Counted from the stretch's first letter, positions 27,436 to 36,194 are shown. The stretch is 64,000 nucleotides of DNA from an uncultured Paraprevotella sp. (GCA_944320765.1 CALUIS010000007.1:53615-117614); one strand, 5' to 3'. Notes: generated by a model from the sequence alone, not told the origin. Made by a program: numbers and translations.

Positions 27436-29034
27436 ATGAATTCAGACGCAAAATCAATCATCCAGTCAGGCAAGGCCATCCTCGGCATCGAGTTCGGCTC
27501 CACCCGCATCAAGGCCGTCCTGATTGACCCGGAGAACAAACCCATCGCCCAAGGCAGCCACACGTGGGAAAACCAGCTGGTGGACGGGCTGTGGACCTAT
27601 AGCATCGAGGCGATATGGTACGGCTTGCAGGACTGCTACGCCGACCTCCGCGCCAACGTGAAAGCACAATACGACATCGAAATCGAAACCTTGGCCGCCA
27701 TCGGCATCAGCGCCATGATGCACGGCTACATGGCATTCAACGAGAAAGAAGAGATTCTCGTGCCTTTCCGCACGTGGCGGAACACCAACACCGGACAGGC
27801 GGCGGCGGCCTTGTCGGAACTCTTCGTCTACAACATCCCCTTGCGGTGGAGCATCTCCCACCTCTACCAGGCCATACTGGACAACGAGGAACACGTGAAG
27901 GACATCAGCTTCCTGACCACGCTGGCCGGCTACGTGCATTGGCAAATCACGGGCCAGAAGGTGCTGGGCATCGGCGACGCCTCCGGTATGCTCCCCATCG
28001 ACCCCGAGACCAAGAACTATTCCGCCGAGATGGTGGCCAAGTTCGACCTGCTGATTGCCCAGAAGGGCTTCGGCTGGACGCTGAAAGACATTCTCCCGAA
28101 AGTGCTGCTGGCCGGTGAGAACGCAGGCTTCCTCACTCCGGAAGGAGCCAAGAAGCTGGACGTGTCCGGCCACTTGAAGGCCGGTGTTCCCGTCTGCCCC
28201 CCCGAAGGGGACGCAGGCACGGGCATGGTGGCCACCAACGCGGTGAAGCAGCGCACGGGCAACGTGTCGGCCGGCACGTCGTCCTTCTCCATGATCGTGC
28301 TGGAAAAGGACTTGTCCAAACCGTACGAGATGATCGACATGGTGACCACCCCGGACGGAAGCCTCGTGGCTATGGTGCACTGCAACAACTGCACGTCCGA
28401 CCTCAACGCCTGGGTGAACCTCTTCAAGGAATACCAGGAACTGCTGGGCGTGCCCGTGGACATGGACGAAATCTACGGCAAGCTCTACAACCACGCGCTC
28501 ACGGGCAGCGCGGATTGCGGCGGACTCATTTCCTACAACTATTTCTCGGGCGAACCCGTCACGGGACTGGCCGAAGGACGCCCCTTGTTCGTGCGCTCGG
28601 CCAACGACAAGTTCAACCTGGCCAACTTCATGCGGGCCCATCTCTATGCTTCCGTCGGCGTGCTTAAAATCGGCAACGACATCCTCTTCAAGGAAGAGAA
28701 AATCAAGGTGGACCGCATCACGGGCCACGGTGGCCTGTTCCGCACGAAAGGCGTGGGTCAGCGCATCCTCGCCGCAGCCATCAACTCCCCCATCTCCGTC
28801 ATGGAAACAGCCGGAGAGGGCGGCGCATGGGGCATCGCCTTGTTAGGCGCATATTTGGTGAACAACGTGAAGAAGCTCTCCTTGGCCGACTTTCTGGACG
28901 AGCAGGTGTTCGCCGGAGACGCCGGCGTGGAAATCTCACCCACGGAAGAAGACGTGGCCGGATTCAACGACTACATTGAGAGATACAAGGCAGGACTCCC
29001 CATCGAAGAGGCCGCCGTACAGTTCAAAGCATAA
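27436..29034 (+). CDS. araB: L-ribulokinase-type FGGY carbohydrate kinase
   Basis: The 532-residue protein is an FGGY kinase: ATP motif [51 protein letters not shown] and the C-terminal [21 protein letters not shown]. Its sequence differs from E. coli AraB and is nearer the xylulokinase-like branch, but its position between araA and tkt indicates L-ribulose phosphorylation. A GTG four codons earlier also opens the frame; the ATG at 27436 is preferred. Confidence 0.85.
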   Translation: MNSDAKSIIQSGKAILGIEFGSTRIKAVLIDPENKPIAQGSHTWENQLVDGLWTYSIEAIWYGLQDCYADLRANVKAQYDIEIETLAAIGISAMMHGYMAFNEKEEILVPFRTWRNTNTGQAAAALSELFVYNIPLRWSISHLYQAILDNEEHVKDISFLTTLAGYVHWQITGQKVLGIGDASGMLPIDPETKNYSAEMVAKFDLLIAQKGFGWTLKDILPKVLLAGENAGFLTPEGAKKLDVSGHLKAGVPVCPPEGDAGTGMVATNAVKQRTGNVSAGTSSFSMIVLEKDLSKPYEMIDMVTTPDGSLVAMVHCNNCTSDLNAWVNLFKEYQELLGVPVDMDEIYGKLYNHALTGSADCGGLISYNYFSGEPVTGLAEGRPLFVRSANDKFNLANFMRAHLYASVGVLKIGNDILFKEEKIKVDRITGHGGLFRTKGVGQRILAAAINSPISVMETAGEGGAWGIALLGAYLVNNVKKLSLADFLDEQVFAGDAGVEISPTEEDVAGFNDYIERYKAGLPIEEAAVQFKA

Positions 29035-29060
29035 ATCCTTTATTTAATTCTTAAATAGAT

Positions 29061-31076
29061 ATGAACAGCAAACAAGTAATGAACCACGCAGCCGACAACA
29101 TCCGTATCCTGGCTGCTTCCATGGTGGAAAAAGCCAAATCCGGACACCCGGGCGGTGCCATGGGCGGTGCCGACTTCATCAACGTGTTGTACTCGGAGTT
29201 CCTCCAGTACGACCCGGCGAACCCGAAATGGGAAGGCCGTGACCGTTTCTTCCTCGACCCCGGACACATGGCCCCCATGCTCTACTCGCAGCTGGCCCTC
29301 ATCGGCAAGTTCTCGCTCGACGAGCTGCAACAGTTGCGCCAATGGGGTTCCCCCACTCCGGGCCATCCCGAAGTGGACGTCATGCGCGGCATCGAGAACA
29401 CTTCCGGCCCGCTCGGACAAGGCCACGTGTTTGCCGTGGGCGCGGCCATCGCGGCCAAGTTCCTGGCCGCCCGCACCGGTAACCCGACGTTTGCCAAGGA
29501 AACCATCTACGCCTATATCTCCGACGGTGGCGTGCAGGAGGAAATCTCGCAAGGCGCAGGCCGCATCGCCGGCTGCCTCGGGCTGGACAACCTCATCATG
29601 TTCTACGACTCGAACGACATCCAGCTCTCCACGGAGACAAAGGACGTGACCAGCGAGGACACGGCCATGAAGTACCGCGCATGGAACTGGAACGTCATCG
29701 AAATCAACGGCAACGACTGCGACGAGATACGCGAGGCCCTGAAGGCCGCCAAGGCTGAGGACAAGCGTCCGACGCTCATCATCGGCAAGTGCGTCATGGG
29801 CAAAGGCGCCCGCAAGGCCGACAACACGTCATACGAGCACAACTGCAAGACGCACGGCGCACCGCTCGGCGGCGACGCATATAAGAACACGATGCTCAAC
29901 CTCGGCGCAGACCCCGAGAACCCGTTCGTCATCTTCGACGACGTGAAGGAACTCTATGCCAAACGTGCCGAAGAACTGAAGGGCATCGCAGCCGCCCGCC
30001 ACGAAGAGGAGAAGGCCTGGGCCGCCGCCAACCCGGAAAAGGCCGCACAGCAGGCTGAATGGTTCAGCGGCGCGGCGCCCAAGGTGGACTGGGCCGCCAT
30101 CCAGCAGAAGGCCGGCGACGCCACACGCAACGCCTCCGCAGCCGTGCTGGGTGCATTGGCTGAGCAAGTGCCCAACATGATCTGCGCTTCCGCCGACCTG
30201 TCCAACTCCGACAAGACCGACGGCTTCCTGAAGAAGACCCACGCCTTCACTTCGGGCGACTTCAGCGGCGCCTTCTTCCAGGCCGGCGTGGCCGAGCTCA
30301 CGATGGCTTGCTGCTGCATCGGCATGATGCTCCACGGCGGTGTCATCGCGGCTTGCGGCACGTTCTTCGTCTTCTCCGACTACATGAAACCGGCCGTCCG
30401 CATGGCCGCGCTGATGCAAGTGCCCGTCAAGTTCATCTGGACGCACGACGCCTTCCGCGTGGGCGAGGACGGACCCACCCACGAACCCGTGGAACAAGAG
30501 GCCCAGATCCGCCTGATGGAAAAACTGAAGAACCACCACGGACAGAACTCCCTGCTCGTGCTCCGTCCGGCCGACGCCGAGGAGACCACGGCCTGCTGGA
30601 AACTGGCCATGGAGAACACCGACACCCCGTCGGCCCTCATCCTTTCCCGTCAGAACATCGAGATGCTCCCGGCCGGCAACGACTACAGCCAGGCAGCCAA
30701 GGGTGCCTACATCGTGGCCGGTTCGGACGAGAACCCGGATGTCATCCTCGTGGCTTCCGGCTCCGAAGTGTCCACCCTCGTGGCCGGCGCCGCCCTGTTG
30801 CGTGCCGACGGCGTGAAGGTGCGCATCGTCAGCTGCCCGTCCGAAGGCCTGTTCCGCAGCCAGAGCGCGGACTATCAGGAGAGCGTGCTGCCCGCCGGTG
30901 CCAAGATTTTCGGCCTCACCGCCGGACTGCCCGTCAACCTCCAAGGCCTGGTCGGTGCCAACGGCAAGGTGTTCGGCTTGGAAAGCTTCGGCTTCTCCGC
31001 TCCCTACAAGGTGCTCGACGAGAAGCTCGGCTTCACGGCACAGAACGTGTACAACCAAGTTAAAGCGATGCTCTGA
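29061..31076 (+). CDS. tkt: Transketolase
   Basis: The 671-residue protein is a full-length transketolase. The N-terminal ThDP domain has KSGHPGGAMGGADF, TSGPLGQGHVFAVGAA and the diphosphate motif within ISDGGVQEEISQGAG ... FYDSND. The pyrimidine domain has DAFRVGEDGPTHEPVEQ. It moves two-carbon units between xylulose 5-phosphate and aldoses, taking the product of the arabinose pathway onward. Its stop shares one base with the rpiB start (TGATG). Confidence 0.97.
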   Translation: MNSKQVMNHAADNIRILAASMVEKAKSGHPGGAMGGADFINVLYSEFLQYDPANPKWEGRDRFFLDPGHMAPMLYSQLALIGKFSLDELQQLRQWGSPTPGHPEVDVMRGIENTSGPLGQGHVFAVGAAIAAKFLAARTGNPTFAKETIYAYISDGGVQEEISQGAGRIAGCLGLDNLIMFYDSNDIQLSTETKDVTSEDTAMKYRAWNWNVIEINGNDCDEIREALKAAKAEDKRPTLIIGKCVMGKGARKADNTSYEHNCKTHGAPLGGDAYKNTMLNLGADPENPFVIFDDVKELYAKRAEELKGIAAARHEEEKAWAAANPEKAAQQAEWFSGAAPKVDWAAIQQKAGDATRNASAAVLGALAEQVPNMICASADLSNSDKTDGFLKKTHAFTSGDFSGAFFQAGVAELTMACCCIGMMLHGGVIAACGTFFVFSDYMKPAVRMAALMQVPVKFIWTHDAFRVGEDGPTHEPVEQEAQIRLMEKLKNHHGQNSLLVLRPADAEETTACWKLAMENTDTPSALILSRQNIEMLPAGNDYSQAAKGAYIVAGSDENPDVILVASGSEVSTLVAGAALLRADGVKVRIVSCPSEGLFRSQSADYQESVLPAGAKIFGLTAGLPVNLQGLVGANGKVFGLESFGFSAPYKVLDEKLGFTAQNVYNQVKAML

Positions 31077-31519
31077 TGATGGAGGTAAAGACTGTGGGTC
31101 TGGCGTCAGACCATGCGGGATTCGCCCTCAAGCAGTTCGTCAAGCAATACTTGGCCGAGAAGGGCTACGCCTACCGCGACTTCGGCACGGACTCCGAGGC
31201 CAGCTGCGACTATGCGGACTATGCCCACCCGCTGGCGCTCGCCGTGGAACGCGGCGAATGCTACCCGGGCATTGCCATCTGCGGCAGCGGCGAAGGCATC
31301 AGCATGACCCTGAACAAGCACCAGGGCATACGTGCAGGCCTGAGCTGGATTCCGGAAATCGCCCACTTGTGCCGCCAGCACAACGATGCCAACGTCCTGG
31401 TCATGCCGGGACGCTTCATCGACACCGACATGGCGCGCAAAATCATGGACGAGTTCTTCGCCACCGACTTTGAAGGCGGCCGCCACCAGAAGCGTATCGA
31501 CAAGATGCCGGTGAGATAA
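31076..31519 (+). CDS. rpiB: Ribose-5-phosphate isomerase B
   Basis: The 147-residue RpiB/LacA/LacB-family protein begins VGLASDHAGFALKQFVKQYL and has the active-site Cys in IAICGSGEGISMTLNKHQGIRAG and HNDANVLVMPGRFI. It interconverts ribose and ribulose 5-phosphate. The start overlaps the tkt stop by one base. The last eleven codons and the terminator are duplicated 693 bp downstream, beyond a VapD cassette (see repeat entries). Confidence 0.96.
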   Translation: MMEVKTVGLASDHAGFALKQFVKQYLAEKGYAYRDFGTDSEASCDYADYAHPLALAVERGECYPGIAICGSGEGISMTLNKHQGIRAGLSWIPEIAHLCRQHNDANVLVMPGRFIDTDMARKIMDEFFATDFEGGRHQKRIDKMPVR

Positions 31520-31604
31520 CCACGCACGCGGCATGGACATAAGCAATCCGCCCCGCCTTTCGCGACGGGGCGGATTTTTCATAACCTCCCGCACCCCGCA
31601 AGAA
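31485..31604 (+). repeat. Direct repeat copy 1: rpiB 3' end plus terminator
   Basis: This copy covers the last codons of rpiB, its terminator and the next bases. It aligns to 32178-32311 at an offset of 693 nt. Over 31485-31587 there are only five differences, and 63 nt from 31496 to 31559 are identical. Alignment resumes after a 13-14 nt indel for another 18 nt. Confidence 0.95.
31545..31579 (+). terminator. rpiB terminator (copy 1)
   Basis: AATCCGCCCCG at 31545-31555 pairs with CGGGGCGGATT at 31566-31576, followed by TTTT. It ends the arabinose operon and is repeated at 32238-32272. Confidence 0.9.
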
Positions 31605-31677
31605 CTTACGGACAGGCATACAAACGAAATAAGGAGAGAAAATCCGGGAAGTACATCCGGTCTTCGGGATTTTGTGT

Positions 31678-31685
31678 TACCTTTG
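31678..31685 (+). promoter_or_regulatory. -7 promoter element of the VapD cassette
   Basis: TACCTTTG exactly fits TAnnTTTG, 28 nt upstream of the first cassette gene. The cassette thus has its own promoter beyond the rpiB terminator. Confidence 0.6.
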
Positions 31686-31713
31686 CATCGGTAACCCATA
31701 AACGAACGAAAAC

Positions 31714-31908
31714 ATGAAAGTAGGAGACAAAGTACTCATCTCGCCCGACCTGACCTTGCAAAAGGATTGGATGCCGGGTACAATCATCCAAGTAGAGAAC
31801 AACCCTTTCGTGGGCGTTGTGGTTTCCGTAGAGACTGAAGACCGAAACGTATTCTTCGGTCGTGAGGATTTGTTCAAGCCCGCAAAGGAGGAAGTATGTT
31901 TGCCATAA
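31714..31908 (+). CDS. Small protein upstream of VapD, candidate antitoxin
   Basis: The 64-residue protein ([45 protein letters not shown]) looks like a small all-beta, SH3/KOW-like fold. I do not recognise a named family. It overlaps the VapD-like gene by 13 nt, and the VapD ribosome-binding site lies inside it, so the two are translationally coupled. By comparison with two-gene vapXD systems it is the natural candidate antitoxin; this is inferred only from position. Base composition is less GC-rich than the flanking genes. Confidence 0.75.
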   Translation: MKVGDKVLISPDLTLQKDWMPGTIIQVENNPFVGVVVSVETEDRNVFFGREDLFKPAKEEVCLP

Positions 31909-32177
31909 GTTTCGACATGACAGTCTCGATTCTCGAAGAGCATTATGGCAAGCCTTATAACCGGGCCTATTACGAGATAAAGGAATGCCTGAAGAAAAAC
32001 GGCTTCGAGTGGATTCAAGGCAGCACTTACCTTACGGCCAACGGCAATCTAAGCAATCTGTACAAAGCCATCAATGACCTTTGCAGGTTTGACTGGTTCA
32101 AAAAGTCGGTTCGCGACATCCGTGCCTATAAGGTGGAGGATTGGTCCGATTTTACACAGATTGTAAAAGAGAGCTAA
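31896..32177 (+). CDS. vapD: VapD-family endoribonuclease (toxin-like)
   Basis: The 93-residue protein matches VapD across its length: ISFDMTV at the start with the conserved Asp, [56 protein letters not shown]. VapD proteins have a Cas2-like ferredoxin fold and, where studied, cut RNA. A strong Shine-Dalgarno (AAAGGAGG, 31884-31891) precedes the ATG. The stop codon abuts copy 2 of the rpiB tail exactly, so the cassette is bounded by the repeat. Confidence 0.92.
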   Translation: MFAISFDMTVSILEEHYGKPYNRAYYEIKECLKKNGFEWIQGSTYLTANGNLSNLYKAINDLCRFDWFKKSVRDIRAYKVEDWSDFTQIVKES

Positions 32178-32311
32178 ACCAGAAACGCATCGACAAGATG
32201 CCGGTGAGATAACCACGCACGCGGCATGGACATAAGCAATCCGCCCCGCCTTCCGCGACGGGGCGGATTTTTCGTAATCTGACAATATGGCAGTCCCGCA
32301 CTCCGCGAGAA
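32178..32311 (+). repeat. Direct repeat copy 2: orphan rpiB tail
   Basis: The copy begins on the base after the vapD stop. It still encodes QKRIDKMPVR and the stop in frame, with two synonymous differences from rpiB (AAG/AAA and CGT/CGC), followed by a second terminator at 32238-32272. It has no start or reading frame of its own and is best seen as a remnant of an rpiB 3' end. Confidence 0.95.
32238..32272 (+). terminator. Duplicated rpiB terminator (copy 2)
   Basis: The same 11-bp GC-rich stem and T run as the rpiB terminator, with one loop difference. Here it ends the VapD cassette transcript. Confidence 0.9.
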
Positions 32312-32902
32312 TCGCTCATCCGGACGCGCCGGCAGACCTTGCCGGAAATACGCGAATCTCACGCGGTCTCCCGGAAACAGGATGTCAGCCGAAACCGCCT
32401 CCGACCGACAAAAGGAAGGGCCGTCCGCCATTCCGACCGCACGACTTACACCGGCATGTCAGCCCATTGCCCGCTTCCCCCATCATCCCGTCACTCCGCT
32501 TTTGTACGGAAAAACAAGCCGGATAATCGGAAAAACGCCCCCAAAGCCCCACTTTTCACGCCTTTACAGAGAGATTTTTCCCGCTTTGCGGCAAGAAATG
32601 TTCGTCTTTGCGGCAAGAAACAAATTTCTTTCAGCACAAAAATTCAGGACAGTCCGCCAAGGAATTAACATTTCGCCGCTTTTTGAGGCTTGGAAATGCT
32701 CCATACGAACATTTCTCGCCGCGCCGCGCTTCCAGAATGCGCCGCTCCCCCGTTTTCTGCGTCCGGGGGAACGACCGTTTCCTGCCATTTTGGCAGGTTT
32801 GCTTCCCCAAAAACATCCCCAAGAGACGCGTCCATGCAAATGGCGGAAACTGTTTGAAAGATTTTTATGAAGAGAAAGTGCGTGCATTGAATGGAAAAAG
32901 CA
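32312..32902. other. Non-coding stretch with short repeats
   Basis: About 590 bp hold no convincing gene; the short open frames present overlap one another and have no family pattern. The right half is repeat-rich: CTTTGCGGCAAGAAA occurs at 32584-32598 and 32606-32620 (22-nt period). AACATTTCGCCGC occurs at 32667-32679. An 18-nt inverted repeat with one mismatch joins 32588-32605 to 32705-32722. It may be a decayed gene or an RNA-structured region. Confidence 0.6.
32588..32722. repeat. 18-nt inverted repeat pair with internal direct repeats
   Basis: GCGGCAAGAAATGTTCGT at 32588-32605 is the reverse complement of 32705-32722 with one mismatch. The core GCGGC(A/G)AGAAA appears again in direct orientation at 32611-32620. 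The transcript could fold into a long hairpin. Confidence 0.7.
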
Positions 32903-32910
32903 TATCTTTG
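32903..32910 (+). promoter_or_regulatory. -7 promoter element for the 32964 gene
   Basis: TATCTTTG matches TAnnTTTG, 53 nt upstream of the small gene. No clear -33 box. Confidence 0.55.
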
Positions 32911-32963
32911 CCTTGGCAATCACAAAAAGGACATCCTCAAAAAAGGAATAACAGCAAGGACAC

Positions 32964-33233
32964 ATGGAAAATGAAATCAACGACTTTGTGGAAGCGCTCG
33001 CCCGCTTCGTGGAACAGGAGCTGAGCCGCGAGCCAGACCCGGTTTACAGCCAGAAGGCCGTCAAGATTGACGATGCGCGAAACCATATCTTCCGGATGAT
33101 GGAACCGGCACGGACGGATGAGTCCGAAGACCTCTACGCGCTTGCGGACCTGTGCCGCATGGACGAGGACAACCTACAGGCCGTCCCGAACCGGGGGCGT
33201 ATGCTCCGCATCGCCCGCAACTATTGGAACTGA
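32964..33233 (+). CDS. Small acidic protein of unknown function
   Basis: The 89-residue protein (MENEINDFVEALARFVEQEL ... DLCRMDEDNLQAVPNRGRMLRIARNYWN) is predicted to be mostly helical, acidic and soluble. It has no signal peptide or membrane segment, and I do not recognise a family. The N-terminal helix is amphipathic. It is a single gene with its own -7 element and codon use like its neighbours, which supports it being real. Confidence 0.7.
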   Translation: MENEINDFVEALARFVEQELSREPDPVYSQKAVKIDDARNHIFRMMEPARTDESEDLYALADLCRMDEDNLQAVPNRGRMLRIARNYWN

Positions 33234-33272
33234 CGCGAAGCGACGAGGCGGCAGTATGCCGTTGACATACAC

Positions 33273-33301
33273 AAAAAGGGATGTGCCTCCCGGCACATCC
33301 C
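33273..33301 (-). terminator. Terminator of the outer-membrane protein gene
   Basis: GGGATGTGC pairs perfectly with GCACATCCC (9 bp, 6-nt loop). On the minus strand the stem is followed by TTTTT, as expected for the minus-strand barrel gene that ends at 33403. Confidence 0.8.
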
Positions 33302-33402
33302 CCTCATTAACTAACCTTAGAGTTATATTACTTATAAAAAAGATTCGTGACGAGAAAGCCTTTCACAAGGCCTCGCTCTCATCAAAATGTAGTGTTGCTT
33401 TT

Positions 33403-34113
33403 TTAGAATGTCCAACCCAAACGGATAGTCGGTTCGATGTCGAACTTCACGTTCGTATGACGCTCCGAATCCTTCATCTTAGTGGTCGGCTGGTCCGTAA
33501 TCTTGCACTCGCCTTCTTGAGTCTTATAAGATTCGATGTAAAGGCCAAGTTCCGTACCGATGTAAAGTCCTTTGTAAATGTAGAAGTCCAAACCGGTGAA
33601 CACGCTGGCAGCCACGCCAAAATGCGCACGGTCCTGAACGCCACCACCCGCTGCGGGAATATAGTTGCTATATTCATATTCGATGGTCTGAACCTGTCCG
33701 CCGCCCAAATCATTCGTTTCCTCAGCCTTTGCAGAAGCGAAGTGCTTGAAGATGCCAATCTGCGCACCTGCATACAAATCCAGTCTCTTGGCTACGTCAA
33801 AGTGACGCTCGTAACCCAGGTCGATGTTGAAGTCGCCTGTCTTGCCTTTCGTGTAATCATCCTCGCTGTCATCGTCTTTCGTCTTCGTGCTGCCAAAGCC
33901 AAAGCCCACGTTCAGGCGCAAAGCGTCATTGTCGGTGATAAAGTAACGGAACTTCAAGGCATCCAAGGAGAAAGTGTTGCCATCTTTCTGGAACGGGCTG
34001 AACTGAACTTCAGTACCGAAAGAACCAGCTTTTGCCTTTTCTACGTTCTGCGCGGAAACGTTCGCAGAGAACATGGCCAACACGGCAGCCACAACCAAAG
34101 TAATCTTTTTCAT
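33403..34113 (-). CDS. Outer-membrane beta-barrel protein (porin-like)
   Basis: The 236-residue product has a signal peptide (MKKITLVVAAVLAMFSANVSAQ) and then repeated amphipathic strands typical of OMP beta-barrel proteins in Bacteroidetes (TEVQFSPFQKDGNTFSLDALKFRYF; LRLNVGFGFGS; GDFNIDLGYERHF; LDLYAGAQIGIFKHF). It ends in Phe (IRLGWTF), the usual C-terminal residue of an outer-membrane protein. The start at 34111-34113 follows an A-rich leader. Its 5' untranslated region is long, about 140 nt from the promoter at 34258-34290. Confidence 0.88.
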   Translation of the reverse strand: MKKITLVVAAVLAMFSANVSAQNVEKAKAGSFGTEVQFSPFQKDGNTFSLDALKFRYFITDNDALRLNVGFGFGSTKTKDDDSEDDYTKGKTGDFNIDLGYERHFDVAKRLDLYAGAQIGIFKHFASAKAEETNDLGGGQVQTIEYEYSNYIPAAGGGVQDRAHFGVAASVFTGLDFYIYKGLYIGTELGLYIESYKTQEGECKITDQPTTKMKDSERHTNVKFDIEPTIRLGWTF

Positions 34114-34257
34114 TTCTTTTCTCAAATTTTTGTTTAACGAAAGTCCCCCTTGTTTCCCAACCTCCACCCCGTGGGGACGTATGCGGAATGCAGGATTTTC
34201 TCATTTTACCTCATGTTCCTGAAAGATATTCCCTGAAAACATCTCTCAAAAGCGCGG

Positions 34258-34290
34258 CAAAGATAAGGCTTTTATCTTGAACAGCCAACG
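34258..34290 (-). promoter_or_regulatory. Promoter of the outer-membrane protein gene with long leader
   Basis: On the minus strand TATCTTTG (34258-34265) lies 19 nt downstream of a TTGG. The ATG is about 145 nt further on, so the mRNA has a long 5' leader, in which I see no recognised riboswitch. Confidence 0.55.
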
Positions 34291-34359
34291 TTTTTGCCCA
34301 ATAAAACATAAATTTCATTATTTTTCATGAAAAACTGTCCCAAAACGGACATAAAGTGA

Positions 34360-34385
34360 CCGTTCCGCCCGAGAGAACGGAACGG
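34360..34385 (-). terminator. Hairpin after the ACT-domain gene
   Basis: CCGTTCCG and CGGAACGG form a perfect 8-bp stem with a 10-nt loop. The trailing T tract on the minus strand is weak, so terminator function is probable but not certain. Confidence 0.5.
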
Positions 34386-34426
34386 CCTCTCTTGTATCCC
34401 TTCATGCCGGGGCTTCCCCGACGGCT

Positions 34427-34855
34427 TTATACCAACGCCACCAGCGCGTCATCGTCCACGGAAGCCAGCCCCTTGGCGCGGATGACCTCCTTGGTGCGTC
34501 CCGCATCGTCCGTGCGGAACACCAGGATCCCCTTGCCGGCCAACAGGAAAGAATAAAGGTAGGAAATGCCTATCCCCTCCTCCGCCAGGACACGGACGGC
34601 ATCGGCGGCCCGCCCCGGACGGTTGTCCAGCGTGATGGCGAACACCTCGGACACGCTGGCCGAAATTCCGCCCTGTTTCAGGACTTCCAACGCACGCGAA
34701 GGTTCGGAACAGATGATGCGGTAAATGCCATATTCCACGGTGTCCGAAATCGTGGAGGCTATCAGCTGTATGCCGGCCTCCTTGAACAGGTCCAACACCC
34801 GGAGAAGCGTCCCGGACTTGTTTTCCACAAAAACTGATATCTGATGTACTGTCAT
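34427..34855 (-). CDS. Tandem ACT-domain amino acid-binding protein
   Basis: The 142-residue protein has two ACT repeats (about residues 1-65 and 70-140: VHQISVFVENKSGTLLRVLDLFKEAGIQL; VFAITLDNRPGRAADAVRVLAEEGIGISYLY) and no catalytic domain. ACT domains bind amino acids as effectors. It follows the CoA ligase gene after 12 nt and is probably a regulator of the same aromatic amino acid pathway. The ligand is not known. Confidence 0.88.
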   Translation of the reverse strand: MTVHQISVFVENKSGTLLRVLDLFKEAGIQLIASTISDTVEYGIYRIICSEPSRALEVLKQGGISASVSEVFAITLDNRPGRAADAVRVLAEEGIGISYLYSFLLAGKGILVFRTDDAGRTKEVIRAKGLASVDDDALVALV

Positions 34856-34867
34856 ACCTTATATATA

Positions 34868-36166
34868 TTATATTAATGTTTTCCGCAAGTCTCTCACCCG
34901 CACGGCCTTCCCCTCCTGCTGCGGCAACGCGCCCTTCGGCACCAGCCTCACCATCGGGGTCAGCAGGATTTCATCCTTCAGCTGGCGGGTGATTTCGCGC
35001 GTCAGGGCCTGCAGGCGCGGATAGTCATCGCTGAACTCCTTCAGTTCCACCTCCACGGTCATCAGGTCGTTGGCCTCTTCGTTCGTAAGGGTAATCAGGT
35101 AGTTCGTCCCCAGCTCCTCGAACTGCATCAGCACAGTCTCAATCTGGATGGGGAAGATGTTCACGCCCTTGAGTATCATCATGTCGTCGCTGCGGCCTTT
35201 CATGCGGTCCAGCCGCTTGTGGTGGCGCCCGCACGGGCAGTCGCCCGGCAGGATGCGGGTCAGGTCACGCGTGCGGTAGCGCAACAGCGGCATGGCCTCG
35301 CGGTTGATGGTGGTCAGCACCAGCTCGCCCACCTCGCCTTCCGGCACGGGTTCCAGCGTGACAGGGTCCACAATCTCCACGATATAGTAGTCCTCCCAGA
35401 TGTGCATCCCGTTCTGCTCCCGGCACTCAAAAGCCACGCCCGGACCGCACATCTCGGACATGCCGAAGGAATTGTAGGCCTTCACGCCCAGCATCTTCTC
35501 GATCTTTCGCCGCTGCTCTTCCGAATGCGGCTCGGCCCCGATGATCAGGGTGCGGAGCTTCGTGTCACGCGCCGGGTCGATGCCCATCTCCTCCATCACC
35601 TCGTGCAGGCGGCTGGCATAGCTCGGGATGGCGTGCAGGGCAGTGGTCCCGAAATCGGTGATGAACTTGATCTGCCGCTTGGTGTTGCCCGCCGCGGCCG
35701 GCACCGTCAGCATGCCCAGACGCTCCGCACCGTACTGGAATCCCAATCCTCCGGTAAACATGCCGTAGCCCGACGAGTTCTGGAACACGTCCCCACGGCG
35801 AAGCCCCACCATGTAAAGGCAGCGCGCCACCGCGTTGGCCCACTCGTCCAAGTCTTTCTGCGTATGCAATATCACCGTAGGCGTACCGGTCGTCCCGCTG
35901 GAAGAATGCAGGCGCACCACCTCGCTCATCGGAACGGCCGCCAAGCCGAAAGGATAATTGTCCCGCAGGTCCTGCTTGGTGGTAAAAGGAATCTTCCGCA
36001 GGTCATCCAGCGAATGAATGTCTTCCGGCCGCAAACGGGATTCGGCAAAACGCTTCTGATAAAATGGGGATTTCATACAACGGCGGAGCGTGCGGAGCAA
36101 ACGCTCGAACTGCAAGGCCTCGATCTCCGTCCGTGTCAGTGTTTCTAATTCTTCATGCAAATACAT
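34868..36166 (-). CDS. Phenylacetate-CoA ligase family (PaaK-type) enzyme
   Basis: The AMP-forming ligase has the phosphate loop LHSSSGTTGTPTVILHT, the adenine motif YNSFGMSEMCGPG, YRTRDLTRI and the C-terminal GRSDDMMILKGVNIFPIQIE. PaaK homologues activate phenylacetate or related aryl acetates; in gut anaerobes such genes often accompany indolepyruvate oxidoreductase, which is not in this window. I prefer the ATG at 36166 (MYLHEEL, 432 residues): the -7 element at 36195-36202 would leave almost no leader for the ATG at 36187. Confidence 0.88.
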   Translation of the reverse strand: MYLHEELETLTRTEIEALQFERLLRTLRRCMKSPFYQKRFAESRLRPEDIHSLDDLRKIPFTTKQDLRDNYPFGLAAVPMSEVVRLHSSSGTTGTPTVILHTQKDLDEWANAVARCLYMVGLRRGDVFQNSSGYGMFTGGLGFQYGAERLGMLTVPAAAGNTKRQIKFITDFGTTALHAIPSYASRLHEVMEEMGIDPARDTKLRTLIIGAEPHSEEQRRKIEKMLGVKAYNSFGMSEMCGPGVAFECREQNGMHIWEDYYIVEIVDPVTLEPVPEGEVGELVLTTINREAMPLLRYRTRDLTRILPGDCPCGRHHKRLDRMKGRSDDMMILKGVNIFPIQIETVLMQFEELGTNYLITLTNEEANDLMTVEVELKEFSDDYPRLQALTREITRQLKDEILLTPMVRLVPKGALPQQEGKAVRVRDLRKTLI

Positions 36167-36194
36167 TTCCGTTTGTGTTTTAATCATGATAGGG

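Noticed and set aside
32178..32212. A second functional rpiB
   Set aside because: Only the last ten or so codons are present, without a start or the active site.
32382..32870. 162-codon open frame in the region after the VapD cassette
   Set aside because: No start signal or family pattern; it overlaps several other short frames in a repeat-rich stretch.
33118..34137. 339-codon plus-strand frame over the barrel gene
   Set aside because: It begins inside the 32964 gene in another frame and covers a minus-strand gene with a clear signal peptide and barrel pattern.
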